The notes beneath the pieces were generated by a model. The model did no database searches and was not told where the DNA came from. It worked only from the letters and a program-made list of their open reading frames with translations. Positions 12,801 to 27,800 of a stretch of 64,000 nt of DNA are shown here, in pieces. Within the stretch, counting starts at the first letter, position 1. Every line of letters begins with the position of its first letter. Position numbers and translations under genes: made by a program. The stretch is from Bugula neritina (lineage: Eukaryota; Bryozoa; Gymnolaemata; Cheilostomatida; Bugulidae): the NCBI GenBank assembly GCA_964035545.1, contig OZ037772.1, forward strand, positions 12,155,818-12,219,817, given 5' to 3'.

Positions 12801-15800
12801 GCAGAACAGATTATAATACTGACCTGCCCAATAGACTTGCCAACCAGAGGTTTCTGTATGACGCTGGGTTGGGGGGTGGGCTGGTCAGCATCACTTGTCC
12901 CGCTAGAATGTCTCTGCTTGCCATTGTCAGAACCTGAGCTAGAAGGAGCTCGTGGCTGCTTGATCTGAAAACACAGAAGGATATCAGCTGAGAGCGTTGT
13001 TAGTAGAGAGGCCAATTCACTTGTTATAGAGATCAATTTACTTCTGTAGAGATCAATTTGCTTGCTATAGAGGTCAATCAACTTCTGGAGATCGAGTATT
13101 TAAAATCTTGAAAACATCTGCTGAATAGTTTTGATCAACATCATGAGTGTGAAATCAAAACCAATCAGATAGTAAATACTGGGAAGAGTATAGTTATGCC
13201 TGGGAGAGCTATACATGGAGGACTGTAACTAGGGCGGAATGCCTGAGGTAGCAGCTCTTACCTGGGGTCTAACTGACAGGCCGGCAGATGGCGTGGAGAC
13301 GGAACCGGCAGCGGCAGCCTGAGACTGAAGTGCTGCCAAATCCTCCATTTCCTTCTTCATTCTGATCATATCCTCCTCGTAATACTGCAGGGACAGGGAG
13401 TATCAGTATATTAGAGGATATGTCAGTCAACAGTTGGACTCAGAGAGTATCAGTATATTAGAGGATATGTCAGTCAACAGTTGGACTCAGGGAGTATCAG
13501 TATATTAGAGGATATGTCAGTCAACAGTTGGACTCAGGGAGTATCAGTATATTAGAGGATATGTCAGTCAACAGTTGGACTCAGAGAGTATCAGTATATT
13601 AGAAGATATGTCAGTCAACAGTTGGACTCAGGGAGTATCAGTATATTAGAGGATATGTCAGTCAACAGTTGGACTCAGGGAGTATCAGTATATTAGAGGA
13701 TATGTCAGTCAACAGTTGGATTCAGGGAGTATCAGTATATTAGAGGATATGTCAGTCAACAGTTGGACTCAGGGAGTATCAGTATATTAGAGAATATGTC
13801 AGTCAACAGTTGGACTCAGGGAGTATCAGTATATTAGAGGATATGTCAGTCAACAGTTGGACTCAGAGAGTATCAGTATATTAGAGGATATGTCAGTCAA
13901 CAGTTGGACTGGTAATTATTATGTACATGGTAAGCCGTAATTCATGGACACTTACTTGAAGAACCCCTGACACAATTTACTCACGCAGAAGTAAAATATT
14001 CACATACGTATCTTAGTTATCATCTACAGACTGGTTGTTCAGGCAAGGCTATATTTCACATATGGCTGCTTATAAACTTGATACTGGATCAGGTCTAAAA
14101 GATCATAAGACTGATTCACCATATCAGCTGACATAACCGCACCAACTGACCCACCTCAATCTGCATCTTGTACGTGTCCTGCTTCTTCTGGAACTCGTAC
14201 TTCTGTCTCGCCTTCTTCATCATGGCGTGTCGTCTCTTGGCTTCGTCCAGCTGGTGCTGGAGGGCAGAGAGCTGACATTCCTGGTCCGTATCGGAGGCGG
14301 TCTCTACAGACAGGATATGACATAGCTTACACTGTGACTAGGAAAAGGTGGTCTTTACACACAGGAAGTGAGGTCACAAGTTTATTAAGTCATCCCAAGC
14401 AACACTCGGTCAAACCAACCTCGAATATCAAGTGTTAGTCATAAGACATACACTATGAGTAGCACACTAGAAGCATTGCTTAATGTTTCCTTCGTGAAAC
14501 AATGATGTTAATTGGTGCTTGGTGATGAGACGGCAAATTCAATTGGCTAGACAATGGTTGAACACAAAGGTAAGAAAGATGTGGTGGTAGAATACAAAAA
14601 GCTTCAAAAAGGAAAACACTTGTAAAAGCAGTTCACGTCTACATAACTAGCAAATGGCAGAATCAATTTACACCAGGTCAGCACACGCTAATCTGAAGAG
14701 TCAGCAAACACTACTCTCAAGTCAGTCTCAGACTTCTAGACAAAGTAGCAGATCATATTGACCCTGGAATAACTAGGTTATGGCAACACGAGATTCTGGT
14801 ATTAGAAGACAGATCACTCTGACTACTTTTACCTTTCTTCTGTAGCTTCACCTCCTTGGAGGCATTCTTATCATCAGCTTAACACACAGTATAATCATAA
14901 ACATACGAGACTGATGGGCTAAAAGTAGTCAACTTGCTTGTGAACACATTTTACAAAAACTGTTGGCAGCCATTTTATGTGACAAACAGTTTGCAAAGCA
15001 GACGACAAGAGACATCTTGTTCTCTCATTACAATCATGTAAGAGTCATTTTACTTTATTTAGTATAAAGCAGCATTAAAATTTACTATATGGGGTAAATT
15101 TATGTGCTGATTCTAACTATGCATAACAAAGAAAGGCTGGAAGGGGGTTTTGCAACATCAAAGCGCAATCAATTGTCATATGAACTAAAGATAAATGTGT
15201 CACACATGTTTTATCAGCTAAATGGTGAGAAATATCTAATAACTGGAGATCTCAAGTGTGTACTAAATAAAGTAAAATGACCCATAAGAAGCCACAAATG
15301 GCCGTCTACCACATAATCTCAAGTGACGGAAAATGTCTCGTTTCTCAATTTCATTAAATCACTGAGAATATACGAGTACATGGATCACTCAGATACTCTA
15401 CTCCTCTGTCTCACCTAGTAGACTATGTGACTCGTCACTCTCACTGTCGGCTGAGAACGTTGACCTCTTGGTTGACCTTGAACCCGCCGGCCGTCTCATC
15501 GTCAGTCGCCGGTCAAACCGGGGACTGAGGGGTGCCACCATCGGAGGTTTACTCGGCGAGCTCTTGCTGTAAGACAGGAAATACAAGTCAGCTGACAGGA
15601 AATGCAAATGAGTAGGTAGCAGCATCTACGTCAGCTCAGCAGGATTATATCAACATAACAATCACACACAGTTTCAGTTAATGATTAGTGCAAGGATTGC
15701 ATAGCTTGAGTTTCTACTTACTATGGAGTGCTGAGAGCGGCAGGTGCAGATCCGCCCCCTTCCTTCAGTGAATATAGCACCGACTTCAGTTTATCATAAA

Positions 15801-18800
15801 AAGATGGATCAGACTGTAGCTGGGCTGAAGAAGAGTCCTGTGTAACCACAAAATACTAGGCTTATGTAGTGTAACTATACAACACTGAGCTCATGCGGTG
15901 TTATTTTACGGTACTATTTGACTTAGTATAGAAAACATGTTAGAAAACATTGAAATTTGAAAAGTATTTGACACTCTGGTTTAATGGTGGCTGACAGGAT
16001 TGTTTATAACTTTTAACAAGAATTATTAAAATTGTCCATATTCAGGAGTTTACTGCCCCTCCATTCTACATATTAAAAAATATAGTGATGAAAGTGATGA
16101 ACTGATTGCTTTACAAGGTCATGTGATTATTTATAAGGTCATTGATTATCTACAAGGTCATGTGACTATCCCATACTCACGCTGAATACTTCCTTGACAA
16201 CCCCCAAGACAACCTTGTGTAAGGGACTGTCCCCATTAGTAGAAGAGGAGCCAGTATCAGAGAGTCTGTAACAAAATGTTTCAATGTTATAGGAACAGGA
16301 TATCTTAAGACGTGAAAACCAAGTAACGTAATGACTGCCACGACATCACAGAAGCAGACGTACAGCTTAAGCAGACGTACAGCTAACTAGACGTACAGCT
16401 AAGCAGACGTACAGCTAAACAGACGTACAGATAAACAGACGTACACACCTGCTCTTAGACTCAGTTTCCTCTTTAGACTTTGACCTTGACCTAGAGGTCA
16501 GGGAGTCATCTGCCACTGACACAGACACTTTACTGGCTGCCGAGTGTTCACTGATGTCGGTGTTGATGCTGTCTTCCTTGGCTGACTTCACTTCTACAGA
16601 CACACAGACAGACTCTGCTGGTATCTTGTATGGTAATTATGGTGTGCGGATAGCTCAAAGCCAAGCTCTTCAGAATGCAAGAATCACTTACAGTTATGAA
16701 ATGGTCATATTTACAATAATCAAATAACAGAAAATCATTCCACAATACTAAAATTCCTGCAGATAGAAGTTTCACCAACAATGAGCTCATCTTTAGATAC
16801 AAGGTATGTGTACCAGAATCTGTTTTAATCGACGAGCCGTCCCCATCACCTCCCACAATGTTTTCTGTCACAGAAGAGGAACTCTTGCTATGTGCAGTCG
16901 ATTGGTTGACACGGGACAGGGGGGAGGATTTGCTGTGAGAAGATTTGCCAGAAGGTGAGCTGAAGTCTTCACTGTAACTGGCCACAGAGTCGGAGTGAGT
17001 CATGCCATCACTGTGACGAGTTGACGTCGTACTCAGGTCAGACCTGACACAAAGTATTACATCATCACCAAGTATTACATCACTAACTATATGTATTACA
17101 TCACTAACTTCATGTATTACATCACTCACTATATGTATTGCATAAATATATCTGCCAGGTTACCAAGTTATGACTAGAAAAAAACAATGGCACACCAAAG
17201 AAAATATGAAATTAAAAGAAAATAAAAAAGAAGTTACTTAACAGTTGACTAAAAGCTGCATTCACACCAGTGAAGAGGTTAAGACACAAAAACAAACCTC
17301 TCCGCAATATCTTGAAAGCTGAGGTCTGCGGGAGAGCGTAGTTTGCGAGGTCGGGGAGACTTGGTGCCCCGAGGAGACTTTGAGGCGTCTCTGGGAGATT
17401 TGCTAGATTCACGGGGAGATCTTGATGAGACTTTCCGAGATTTTCTCTCCCTGGGAGACTTCCTGTCTCGGGGTGAGTGTGTCCTTGAACTTGACCTTGG
17501 AGATCGCAACAGTTTCCTGTCTACAGGTGAGAGGGCATCTGCCACCTAAACATGAGACGTAACTTCCCTATATGATAGGCAGACAACTCGTAACAAGTAT
17601 TTGAAATTTAAATCAAATTTCAACCGATTAGAATTCACAGTTTTGTGTGTTTTTATAACTCTGAAAAGTATTTAAAATTTAATTTAAATGTCATCTAACT
17701 GGATTTCACAATTTTGTTTGTTATAATAAGAAAAAAAAGCTTCATGATAAAACTAAATTAGAATATTAAATATTTATGATAGAAATGGCTCCAACATGTC
17801 GTATAAAAAGATCTGCTGCCGCCACAGACTTACTCTGATCCCCTGAGGCTCCATACGGGCCAGTCTGAGGATCTCCAGGTTCTGCTGCCGCTGCTGATCC
17901 ACCAGAGTGGTGAGAGATGCAGTCACTACTTCATTCTGAGCCTTCAGAGTGTCTACCACAGACTTAGCAGACGTGGCCAGTTGATTCTCTGAGTCGTTGA
18001 GTCTTCCCCGACGCTCTGCCAGCAGCTTCGAAGCCTGAAACATGTGTATGAATATTATCATGACTGATACGAGTGTATCTGTTATACAATAAAATGATGA
18101 TAGGGAGAACAACTCCCAGCAGTAGAAAAGAAGAGCTCGCAGTAAGAAAAAGTTAGCAAAAGAAAAGCATCAACTAGCTCATCAAGCAAAGTCAAATGCC
18201 ACATTAAATCAGAATGTCCTCGAGCTTCCAGAACAATCTGAACCAGAAGCACCAAGAGTACCAGGCGTACCAGGCGTACCAGGAGTGCCAGAAGCACCAG
18301 ATGCACCAGGAGCACCTGGAGACAGACATAAGAAGCAGACATCACCTCTGTAAAAGCTTTAGTTGATTCAGTCTGCGCCTCCAAAACTCTCCTCGTAGCG
18401 TCTCTGCTCAGCCTCGACGCCTCCACCTTGCTTTGCCTCTCAGCATCCTCTCCTCTCTGATTGGCCAATTCAGCCTCTCTCTTGAACTGAGCAATCTTCT
18501 GCTGCATTTCCACCTCATCCTGTTTTATCTTCTCCCTGTACAGTTGAAATACTTGTGTTAATACAATAATATCTCGTGTCAAATGAAGCACAGCAGGCAA
18601 TCGAGGTCTCACAGCAAACAGTATTCACATATTATCATTGGTGAGTGGAGCTCTAGTGTCAGCTGATACGACATTAACTGACAAGTTCAATTACTGCTGT
18701 GAGGGGAAGGCTGAGTTTATGCGAGAAAAGAGGAGCAAATATATATTGGTGAAATAAAACGATAAATATAATAGATAATTATATAAATGAAATAAAATTA

Positions 18801-21800
18801 ATATATAATAAAAATAAAAAATTTATAAATAAAATACAATAAATACAAAAATAACTATATAAATAAAATAAAATAAAATATATAAATAAAATAAAATAAA
18901 ACTCTTGGACTGCTGGAGTTACACTTTTTTGACATAAGTTGCTACTGACTGTCATGGTTTGTTCGACTTGACCAGCTGCAGTGATATTGTGCCATAGTCT
19001 TTCTATTTCTATTATATGTATTTTTTCTTTCCCCTGATACTTAATACCAGAAAAAAACGCGCAGCTATCGCAGTAACTGAATGTATTCCAACCTCAGGCT
19101 CATCAGATGACGTTCCTGTCTCTCTTTGCTGCCCTTCAATATCTGAGCGAGAGCCACTGTTTCCTGCTGAGCGAGAGTAGTGAAACGTGTCCTCTCCACG
19201 TCTGAGAGCTGAACCTGCTGCTGATTCAATCCCTCGAGGAGAGAGATGCCAGCCGTCATTGCCAGGTCTAAACCCGCAGGAGATATTCTGAAATATGATA
19301 AAATATAACTAAATGGATATAAATTATATTAAAAATGTATAGATTTGAAGGAACTTTGGTGGATAAATTATAATTAGAAAAGTTGAGATTTTACTAAAAT
19401 AAAGAGTTGTGCATACTGTAAAATAAATGGAGATCCAATCAACTAAATTCTAACTGGAGCTTTACCTTAATCATTTAAACTTTTTAACAGAGTTAAACTA
19501 AAAGGCAAATGTAGAGACTAATAAAAATACAAGTTGTTAATAGAAGCTCTGATTATGATTTAGGAAGCAAGAAAAGGAGCAGACAGCCGTACTCACCTGG
19601 GCGCCGGAGCCTGAAGAGCAGTTCGGGGTCGAGCTGAGTAGCTTGGAGGAGGAATGAAGTGTGATTGGCTGGTTATAGGAACACTCTGTGATTGGCTGGT
19701 TATAGGAACACTCTGTGATTGGCTGGTTATAGGAACACTCTGTGACGGTCTGATGGAGGCTGACGTCTGCAGTTGCTGACCAGATGGCTGTGTGAGAGGT
19801 GGTTGAGTGAGAGGTGGTTCTGTGAGAGATGGTTGAGTGACAGATGGCTGAGTGAGAGGTGGTTGAGTGACAGATGGCTGAGTGACAGATGGACGTAGAA
19901 GAGGTGACTGATTTGGTGCGGGGTGACTGTGCAGAGTAACATGACTCATAGTAGGTTGACTAGAGGGCTGAGTCACAGCAGGATGACTCATTCGTGCTGC
20001 CGCTGCCGTACTCGACTCAGCAGACGTGATTGGTTGAATAAAGTTGGACACCAGAGGAGCAGAGTTTGTAATTGGTGACATGTCTGTTTGGATGCCTGTG
20101 GATGCGAGAGCAGCGGTGCTACCGGTGCTACCGGTGCTGCCGGTGGTGGGTAAGAATCTGCCAGAACAGGCCAGCGCCTCTCGGTCAGCTTTCAGTTTGC
20201 GAAGGTAAGTGTTGATGACGCTGTGTCCGTCTCCCCGGTTACTCTCCGAGTACATGAGAGTGCGTGCTACCTACGTAGAGTCAGCACTCAAGGTCATGTG
20301 AAGGTCAAGGACTCCTATGAGCTAGTAGCTCTGATTAACTCAGACAAATCCAACTGAATCTCACAGACAAGACTTACTCACCTTTGCGACAGGCTTAACA
20401 ATGTCTGTGGAAGGTTTTGTAGCCTGGGATCTTAAAGATTGTGAGAAATTGGTGGGACGAGCGAGCGCCTCCCTTATGCGAATGTCAAGACTGCTGAGTT
20501 CACTTTCGTTGTCCGAGAGTTCACTATCAGTTGTGACTATAATATAGACAGTAGCATGACACCCACTTCTACTCATTAGGATGAGAGGCTGGCAACAACA
20601 AGCAGTTCTTGGCAGATGTTGGCAGGTGCTAGCAGGTGATAGTCCAAAGTTTCTCAGAGAAATTATTCACTACTGATAAAAAACTTTTGATATTTTAATT
20701 TTTCTATGCAGACAATTTCTTTAAATTTCATATCAAATAACATTTGGTCAAAGCAAATTTCCTAAAATAATTATCTCATAAATAACAAGAAAAATATGCA
20801 CTGCATTCTGATGTCATTTAAGCAACTACTACGAGACTAGGAGCTGTTATATCTGAGCAGTAGACAAGTGAGAGCAAGTACTTGAAGACTAATATAATAC
20901 AGCTCTTGTAGAGTAGACAAGTGAGAGCAGGTACTTGAAGACTAATATAATACAGCTCTAGTAGAGTAGACAAGTGAGAGCAGGTACTTGAAGACTAATA
21001 TAATATAGCTCTAGTAGAGTAGACAAGTGAGAGCAGGTACTTGCCTGTGCTGTGAGTCTTGGAGGAGTCTGACACTGTGCTGTGTGTGTGGTCCTCCTCA
21101 TCTGTCACTATCTCAGTCGTTGTACTCTCACTTTGGTCTCCTTGAGAATAGAAATAGTAATATTAAACACAAAACTACACCTTGATCTGACTAATCTATT
21201 AAATATAATCAGCAAAAATTCAATGCATTCAAATAACATTGACTGGTCAGGAAACATTAAGAGGTTTAGATTCATGTTTTGCAAAGAAAATGACCTCCAT
21301 TAAAATGGTTATGCATGCATGTATGTGCAAAAAACCAGTTTTTCAATCAAACCAACACTTGAACACAAATTGTTGCTCTATGTGACTTATTTCACTGTAG
21401 CACAGGCCATATTTCTAAGGTAACAACCCAATAAACTGTATTCAGACAGATAGAGGAACAACATGGCATAAGAAAATAATCATTTGTACAAGCAGCTATG
21501 GATATGGCGATGTTGATGCCATAAGCCAGAAGTAGGCAAAGATCTTATAACAACAACATTATAACAACAACATGATAACATAATACAGAGATTATTCACC
21601 TCTATGACAGAAGTAAAACACCTTCTCCCTACATGCTGAAGTCAGATATAATATTTATATTCACTCACCTTTGGCAGAGACTTTCCCAGACGAAGCCAAG
21701 CCTCCACCAGAGGCTCTGCTACCTGCAGGAGATCTTAGCCACTGGTAGTCATAGTTACTCGTAGCAGCGCGGCTCGGCGACCTTGACATTGCAGAGTTCT

Positions 21801-24800
21801 CAAGGTCAGCTTTGAGCATGTTCATCTTGTTCATGAGCTGCGCCGTGGTTTGAGCGAGTGAGTTAATCCGAGCAGACTTGGTACTGCAACGTACAGAGTA
21901 GTAGTGACTACAGAGTAGTACTCACTACAGAGTAGTACTAATTACAGGATAGTACTAACTGCAGAGTAGTACTAACTACAGAGTAGTACTAACGACAGAG
22001 TGGTACTAACTACAGAGTAGTACTAACAACTAACCTAACTTGCACTCGAGATGCCGAGTAACTTTCAGTTGAAGTTGATTCGGTACTAGTCAGCTGACTC
22101 ATCATTTTGAGGGGCGTGGCCTGTGCCTGCATTTGACGAGCCAATTGGTTGCGGTGTTTGGCCGCCTGCACCAGCTGCTCTATCTCCTCCTCAACAGCCC
22201 GGGTGCGCGCGGAAAGTGGAGAGCCAGGTTTAGATCTCGGGGTACTAGCCCTAGATCTCGGAGTACTAGCCCTAGATCTCGGGGTGGTAGCTGTAGATCT
22301 CGGGGTGGTAACTCTACTCTCGGGTCTACAGAAATATCAACTTCAGTTAATTAAATTACAAACAAACTAGCAACACCAATCACAATTGAGCATAAATGCA
22401 TTGTGAAGGTCTAGCAAAATATCAAAAGGTCTGCTAACTGTAACTGTACACACTGTAACTGTACACACTGCATGTGGATAACATAGTTCAAATAAATTAT
22501 TATGTTATCATAATTTCGCTCACATCACTCATTCAGAAAACTCTTTAGCTCTGCTGTAACATACAGATATTATAAGACAACTGCTAAGCTGTAGACAGCA
22601 GTCCAAAGTAGCTTCACTCCACTACTCTCATTATAATATACACGTAGCATTGTTTACCTTGAAAAAGGTTTAGTGGGTGTCTCGGCTCTCAAGTCAGCCT
22701 CAGTGAGGGTGGTGTCACCCTCCCCCGCCTCCTGGTCACTTAGCCTACTACACTCAGCTTCTACATCTGGCTCCGTGTGCTGCTCAACATCTAGTAAAAG
22801 AAAGAGCGGATAAATCCCAGACTTGAGACAACAGCAGAGTAAATGCTAAAAATCTTCAACACTTTCTGTCTGGAAACAAAATTAGAAATCTCAACAATCT
22901 TCAAAGAAACTTAGACTGTGAACCAACAGTACAAGGACTAAATACCTGCACGGCCGTTTACTATGTAGCTGCTGCTGCTAATGACGGGTGGTGCCCACAC
23001 AGCCCCGCTAGACATCAGTGTAGGAGCCAAGGCTGGCTTGGCTGAAGTGAATGTAGCACTGGTTGAGGTTCTGGCAGGCAGAGGGACTGTAGGTGGGGCT
23101 CTAGCCTGGGCAACCTTACTCACAGCCTTTCTGGACCTGTCCTGTAGGGACTACAAGGGGAAAACGGACCACATATAGAATACACAATCCTATTCTGCTA
23201 ATTAACTCAGGTGATAAAAGTTTCCTTGCAAACTAAAAGGCACGCAATGTTAAATTGTCACTTTTCATAGCCCGACGAATCAGTTAGCAGGTAGAAAATG
23301 AAGCTTTAGAATGACAATAGAACTCAGTCTATGTGATGTTGGTTCACTACATCAAGTACCCAGTCACCTGTGTTGCGTAATCATCAGATCTCTTAGCATA
23401 CCACTCATAGTATATATAACGACGGACATACACTGAGCTCTAGGAAGACACGAGGCAGAGTTACAATGTACAATACTCTGGAGATCTCATTGCTTACCTT
23501 CAACTTCTCCTGCCGCTCTCTTTCAGCTGCCAACCTTTTCTTCCTTTCCTCCATCTCCAACAACCTCTTCTCTTTCTTCTTCTTTGCCATAAACCTGAAA
23601 GGAGAAGAGGTTGTTGCACACAGTGAACCAAACTACACAGTTTATACAACTCATACAACACAGGACAGTGAATGAAACAATACTGAGTAGCCTGAGCACC
23701 AAACACTCACATCTGTATGGACTGAGTGTCATAGTGCCTCTGTTTGATGACAGGTGCTGGTGGCTCCACAGGCTTTGCTTTTGTCTTTCTTCTGATTGGC
23801 TGAGGCCGAGACTTGGGTTCTTCAGCTACAACGTCAGGTGAGTTGATAGAGTTGAACTGAGTCTGACTTACTCGCTCGCTCACTCGCTCACTCACTCACT
23901 CACTTGGTGTTTGAGTCAGACTATACAATCATCTTACTCCACAGTAACTAATAATTATTGCATTAAACCCCCAGATATTGTTTATACGAGGCAAATATAG
24001 TTGAACTGATAGTTGAGCCCACTAACCATGTACTCCTGGGTCTTCCTTATCTCCTTCATTCAGAGCATTCAACACTTCCTGGGCCACAGCAGGCAGCTTT
24101 TGATTGGATGACACAGACACAGCTGACCTATCAGACCTTGCAGAGTTAGGCCTGCTGTCTTCTGAAAGGAAAATATTAATTATACAATTAAACAGCTCCA
24201 CCTGTTAGCAAAAAGAATTTTGAATATAGCCTACTCCGTCAACAACCAACTTTATTGAGTCATTAGCTCTAACTAACATGCCACTTTCCTGATATATGCT
24301 GCAGTTTAGGGGTGAGAAAATCGCTTTAAGCGTTAACCTAACGTAATGACGCAATGTGCAAGGAAATGTTTTTCGTTAAATAATACAAAGTTCATTCTTT
24401 AGATGCAAATGCCATACTTCTGAATAAGAGTCACCAATGGCAGGTTCTCTTATTATATAAAACAGCAGAAGAATTAAAATAGCAACCGACATACTCTAAA
24501 CTCACCTCTTTCCCTGGACGGCTGACGAGAGTGCTTCTGCTTCAACTCTCTGTTCACTACAGCCATACCCTGCCTCCAGCTGTCTGGTCTGATAGTTGCG
24601 GGACGTCGTACCGCCCCCTCATCTTTCCCTGAAGCCGATGCGGATCTCAGCTTACCAGGAGTTTTGTCCACCCACTTTGGCTGTGCGTGCGACTTGGTCC
24701 AGTCAGCTGACCTGCTCCTAGGACCTGAAACCAGGTGGACACAACTCAAACTACGGCAGCTTCTAGACCTAATGACTATACAACAACTACATGGTGCTGT

Positions 24801-27800
24801 TGGTGATACTAAGTTCTGAAAATTCCAAGCTGTGGGGATGGGTTTTGAATAACGAGGTGTGTCCATGAATTAGTTAACTGCACTAGATCTTTTTGTAGCT
24901 AAATCTATATTTACACTTTAAATTTCTTTTGGAAATTAGTTACAAATGATTATTATACACTATTTGAGAAGTTATGAAATTGTTGACAGAAAAGACCATC
25001 TTTGCATCTAATAACAATTTAGTGCATCTAATAAAGTTTAAAACAAGCAGCAATAAAGATGTATCACTTCTACACTAACTGCTAACTACAACTTCCTACT
25101 AACTATAACTTAGTACTAACTATAACTGAATACTAACTACAACTTAGTACTAACTGCAACTTAGTACTAGCTACAACTGACTACTAACTCTAACTTTCTA
25201 TTAACTATAACTTAGTACTAACTACTAACTTCAACTGACATCAACTCACCTTCTGTTTTCAGACCAGCTGACTTTGCTGCCTCTTTCCTGGCTGCCATAG
25301 TTCTAGGCACAGACTTGGCAGCTTTTGTTGAGACTTCCGAGACAGTTGCAACCTTGCGTTTGATTGGACGAACAATGACAGATTCAGGAGAGCTGTTCAA
25401 CTCGACTGTGTCTTCTTCCGTGTGCACAGGTTTGCTCTGGATACAGTAAATACAGGGGCTGTACAATGGGCTACCCGTGGTATGTTGTTATCCTTCCATG
25501 GAACTAAGACTGAACAGAGGCTATACAAGTGGGTACCTACTGTATGTTGTAATCAGTCCAAGAAACTCAAAGTGAAAAAAACTGACTGTATTTAGTATTA
25601 AAACATAACCCACACATAATAATTGTTTTCATTTTAGAGGACTACAGAATTATAGTTAATCTAGTAGTTGCTTATATTAACATAAATTTAGAAGCCAGCA
25701 CAATATTCAAACTGTAATCTTACCAGCACCTCGGCCGATGATGAGTCACCTACAGCATTGTTGTTTGTGTTGCCAAGCAACCTGGACTGAGAGTCCTTGA
25801 CCTTACCCTCTGACTCCCTCTGCCTAGCAATCCGAGCTCTCACACTGGGGAAAGGTTCCCGCTCTGTAACATTTCATTCAACATGCTTTATTTACGCTGA
25901 AGACACATTCAGCAATCTTTTACTAGAATTCCAGCTAGTAGTTTCCAAAATAAAACAGAGAGCACAATTCCAAAAACAGACACAACAAAACAACAAGAAT
26001 CTACAAAATAAACTTTAATAAAATAAACAGTATAAATTTACAAATAAATTCTTCCAATATTTTCTTTTGAACATTTACTAATAAATGGTCGGACATTATT
26101 TGAATAACTACATTCTAATAGGCAGCACAAGTTTCCTAATACTTTTTACATTATTTTGAAGTCTACCAACAGAATGTTCTATAGCAATATGTTATTCTAC
26201 AGGAAGATATGTTAAAAAGTAATATTATTATTATTTAACTAACAAGGTGAACTAACTTTCTAATAGATATAATCTAAACTCTCAATTAATACAGAGGAGC
26301 TAGTAATCTAAACTCACCATTCAGACTAATACTCTTCAGGGTTCTCTGTAGTTTCTCAGATCTGCTACTGGGTGGTGAGCTGCAAGCCCCCTGTTCTGTA
26401 TCTCGACTCTGTTGAGAACCAAAGCTAGTGTCATGTAAACTAGATGAAGGCATGGCTAGCCTCGGAACTGTAGGTATAACAGTATCGACAGTCCGATTGG
26501 TTCTTTTGTCAGGATGTGGGCGGGACTTGGTTGGTACCGGCTCACCATCATTTATATAATGTACACTGTTCTCTAGAATAGAAAATATAGAGAAATAGAC
26601 CACAACTCAACAGTAGACATCATAGGGCATTGACTTAGATTACAAGAGAGACAATCTCCCAGTTTCCTGTCTCCAGTAGAGGAGGGCTGGCAAGTGTAGC
26701 TGAACTTACCAGCTGAGCTGTCATACTCGTATGTCTCCATTTCCTGTTGTGTTCGCAGTGACGATGACATTCGGCCCGTGTCCACAAAGTTCTCTGCAAG
26801 AAAACAGCTCAATAATTTATACAAAGAGAAGCAACTTTATGAAGATCTCAAACCTTTCCAGTCACAAATAAAAATGCTGTAAGTAACATTTAACGCTCGC
26901 CAATACTTTCCGTTGACTTAATGATGACCTGGAGATGTGTTACAATAAACATAGTCAGTCACCAAGTTGTACAGAAATTTTAAGTTTAAACTTTCATACA
27001 ATAAACTTGAAAAAATTAAATACACTCAGGTAAATCTCTGTTTAACCTCTCTAAATCTACATTAATCAAAAAGTACTTTAGCTGTTGTTTGCCATTGTAG
27101 GTACTCAAACTGACAGTTATTCATCAAGAAAAGGGTATCTACCAGTTGTCTAGCTGTCAAACTAGTTAATTAAATAAGACTATCAGAGACCACTTCGCTA
27201 TGTGAGTTTAACATCAACAGTGTGCTAACTACATGAGTCGGTAGATAGTTGTTGTGGGAAAAATAGAGAATAGATTCACTACCTCGGTTACTGACTTTAC
27301 GCTGCTCCCGTTCTCTGCCATCCGCATCTAGTCTAAGAATTGTGTTGTTTGAGGGTGGTACACGGGTGTCCCTCAAGGAACCAGCTCGTACTGATGGTTC
27401 CATGGCAAGCCGGCTGCCTTGAGATGAAACTCTACTAGTAGGTCGCTCCTGAAATACAGAACGGATAATTTGAATTTGCTATAGATTATATTAATGAATT
27501 GCTGATATTATTAAACAGTTTAAGAGTTATCTGCTTCTCAAACCTACTACTAAATCCGCCAGATTATATTAATGAATGATATTATTTGACAGTTTAAAAG
27601 TTATCTGATTTTAAACTTACTATTTGTTTATACACTGACTAAAAATTATTCATTTTAATGTTTGATAATAAACTAATCCATAATTAGATCGAGGGACCAG
27701 TGAAAATAAATATTGGGTTATGGAATGTTATCCTGGGCCACATCTGCTTCAAAACAGAACTTACCAATGCATGATAGTCGTTGAGTAACTCATCCATAGC

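Noticed and set aside
18236-18320. Ile/Leu-rich minus-strand extension after CEP350 exon 19 (LVLLALLVRLV)
   Set aside because: It lies beyond the donor that keeps phase with the next exon; it is an intronic short repeat, not a membrane segment.
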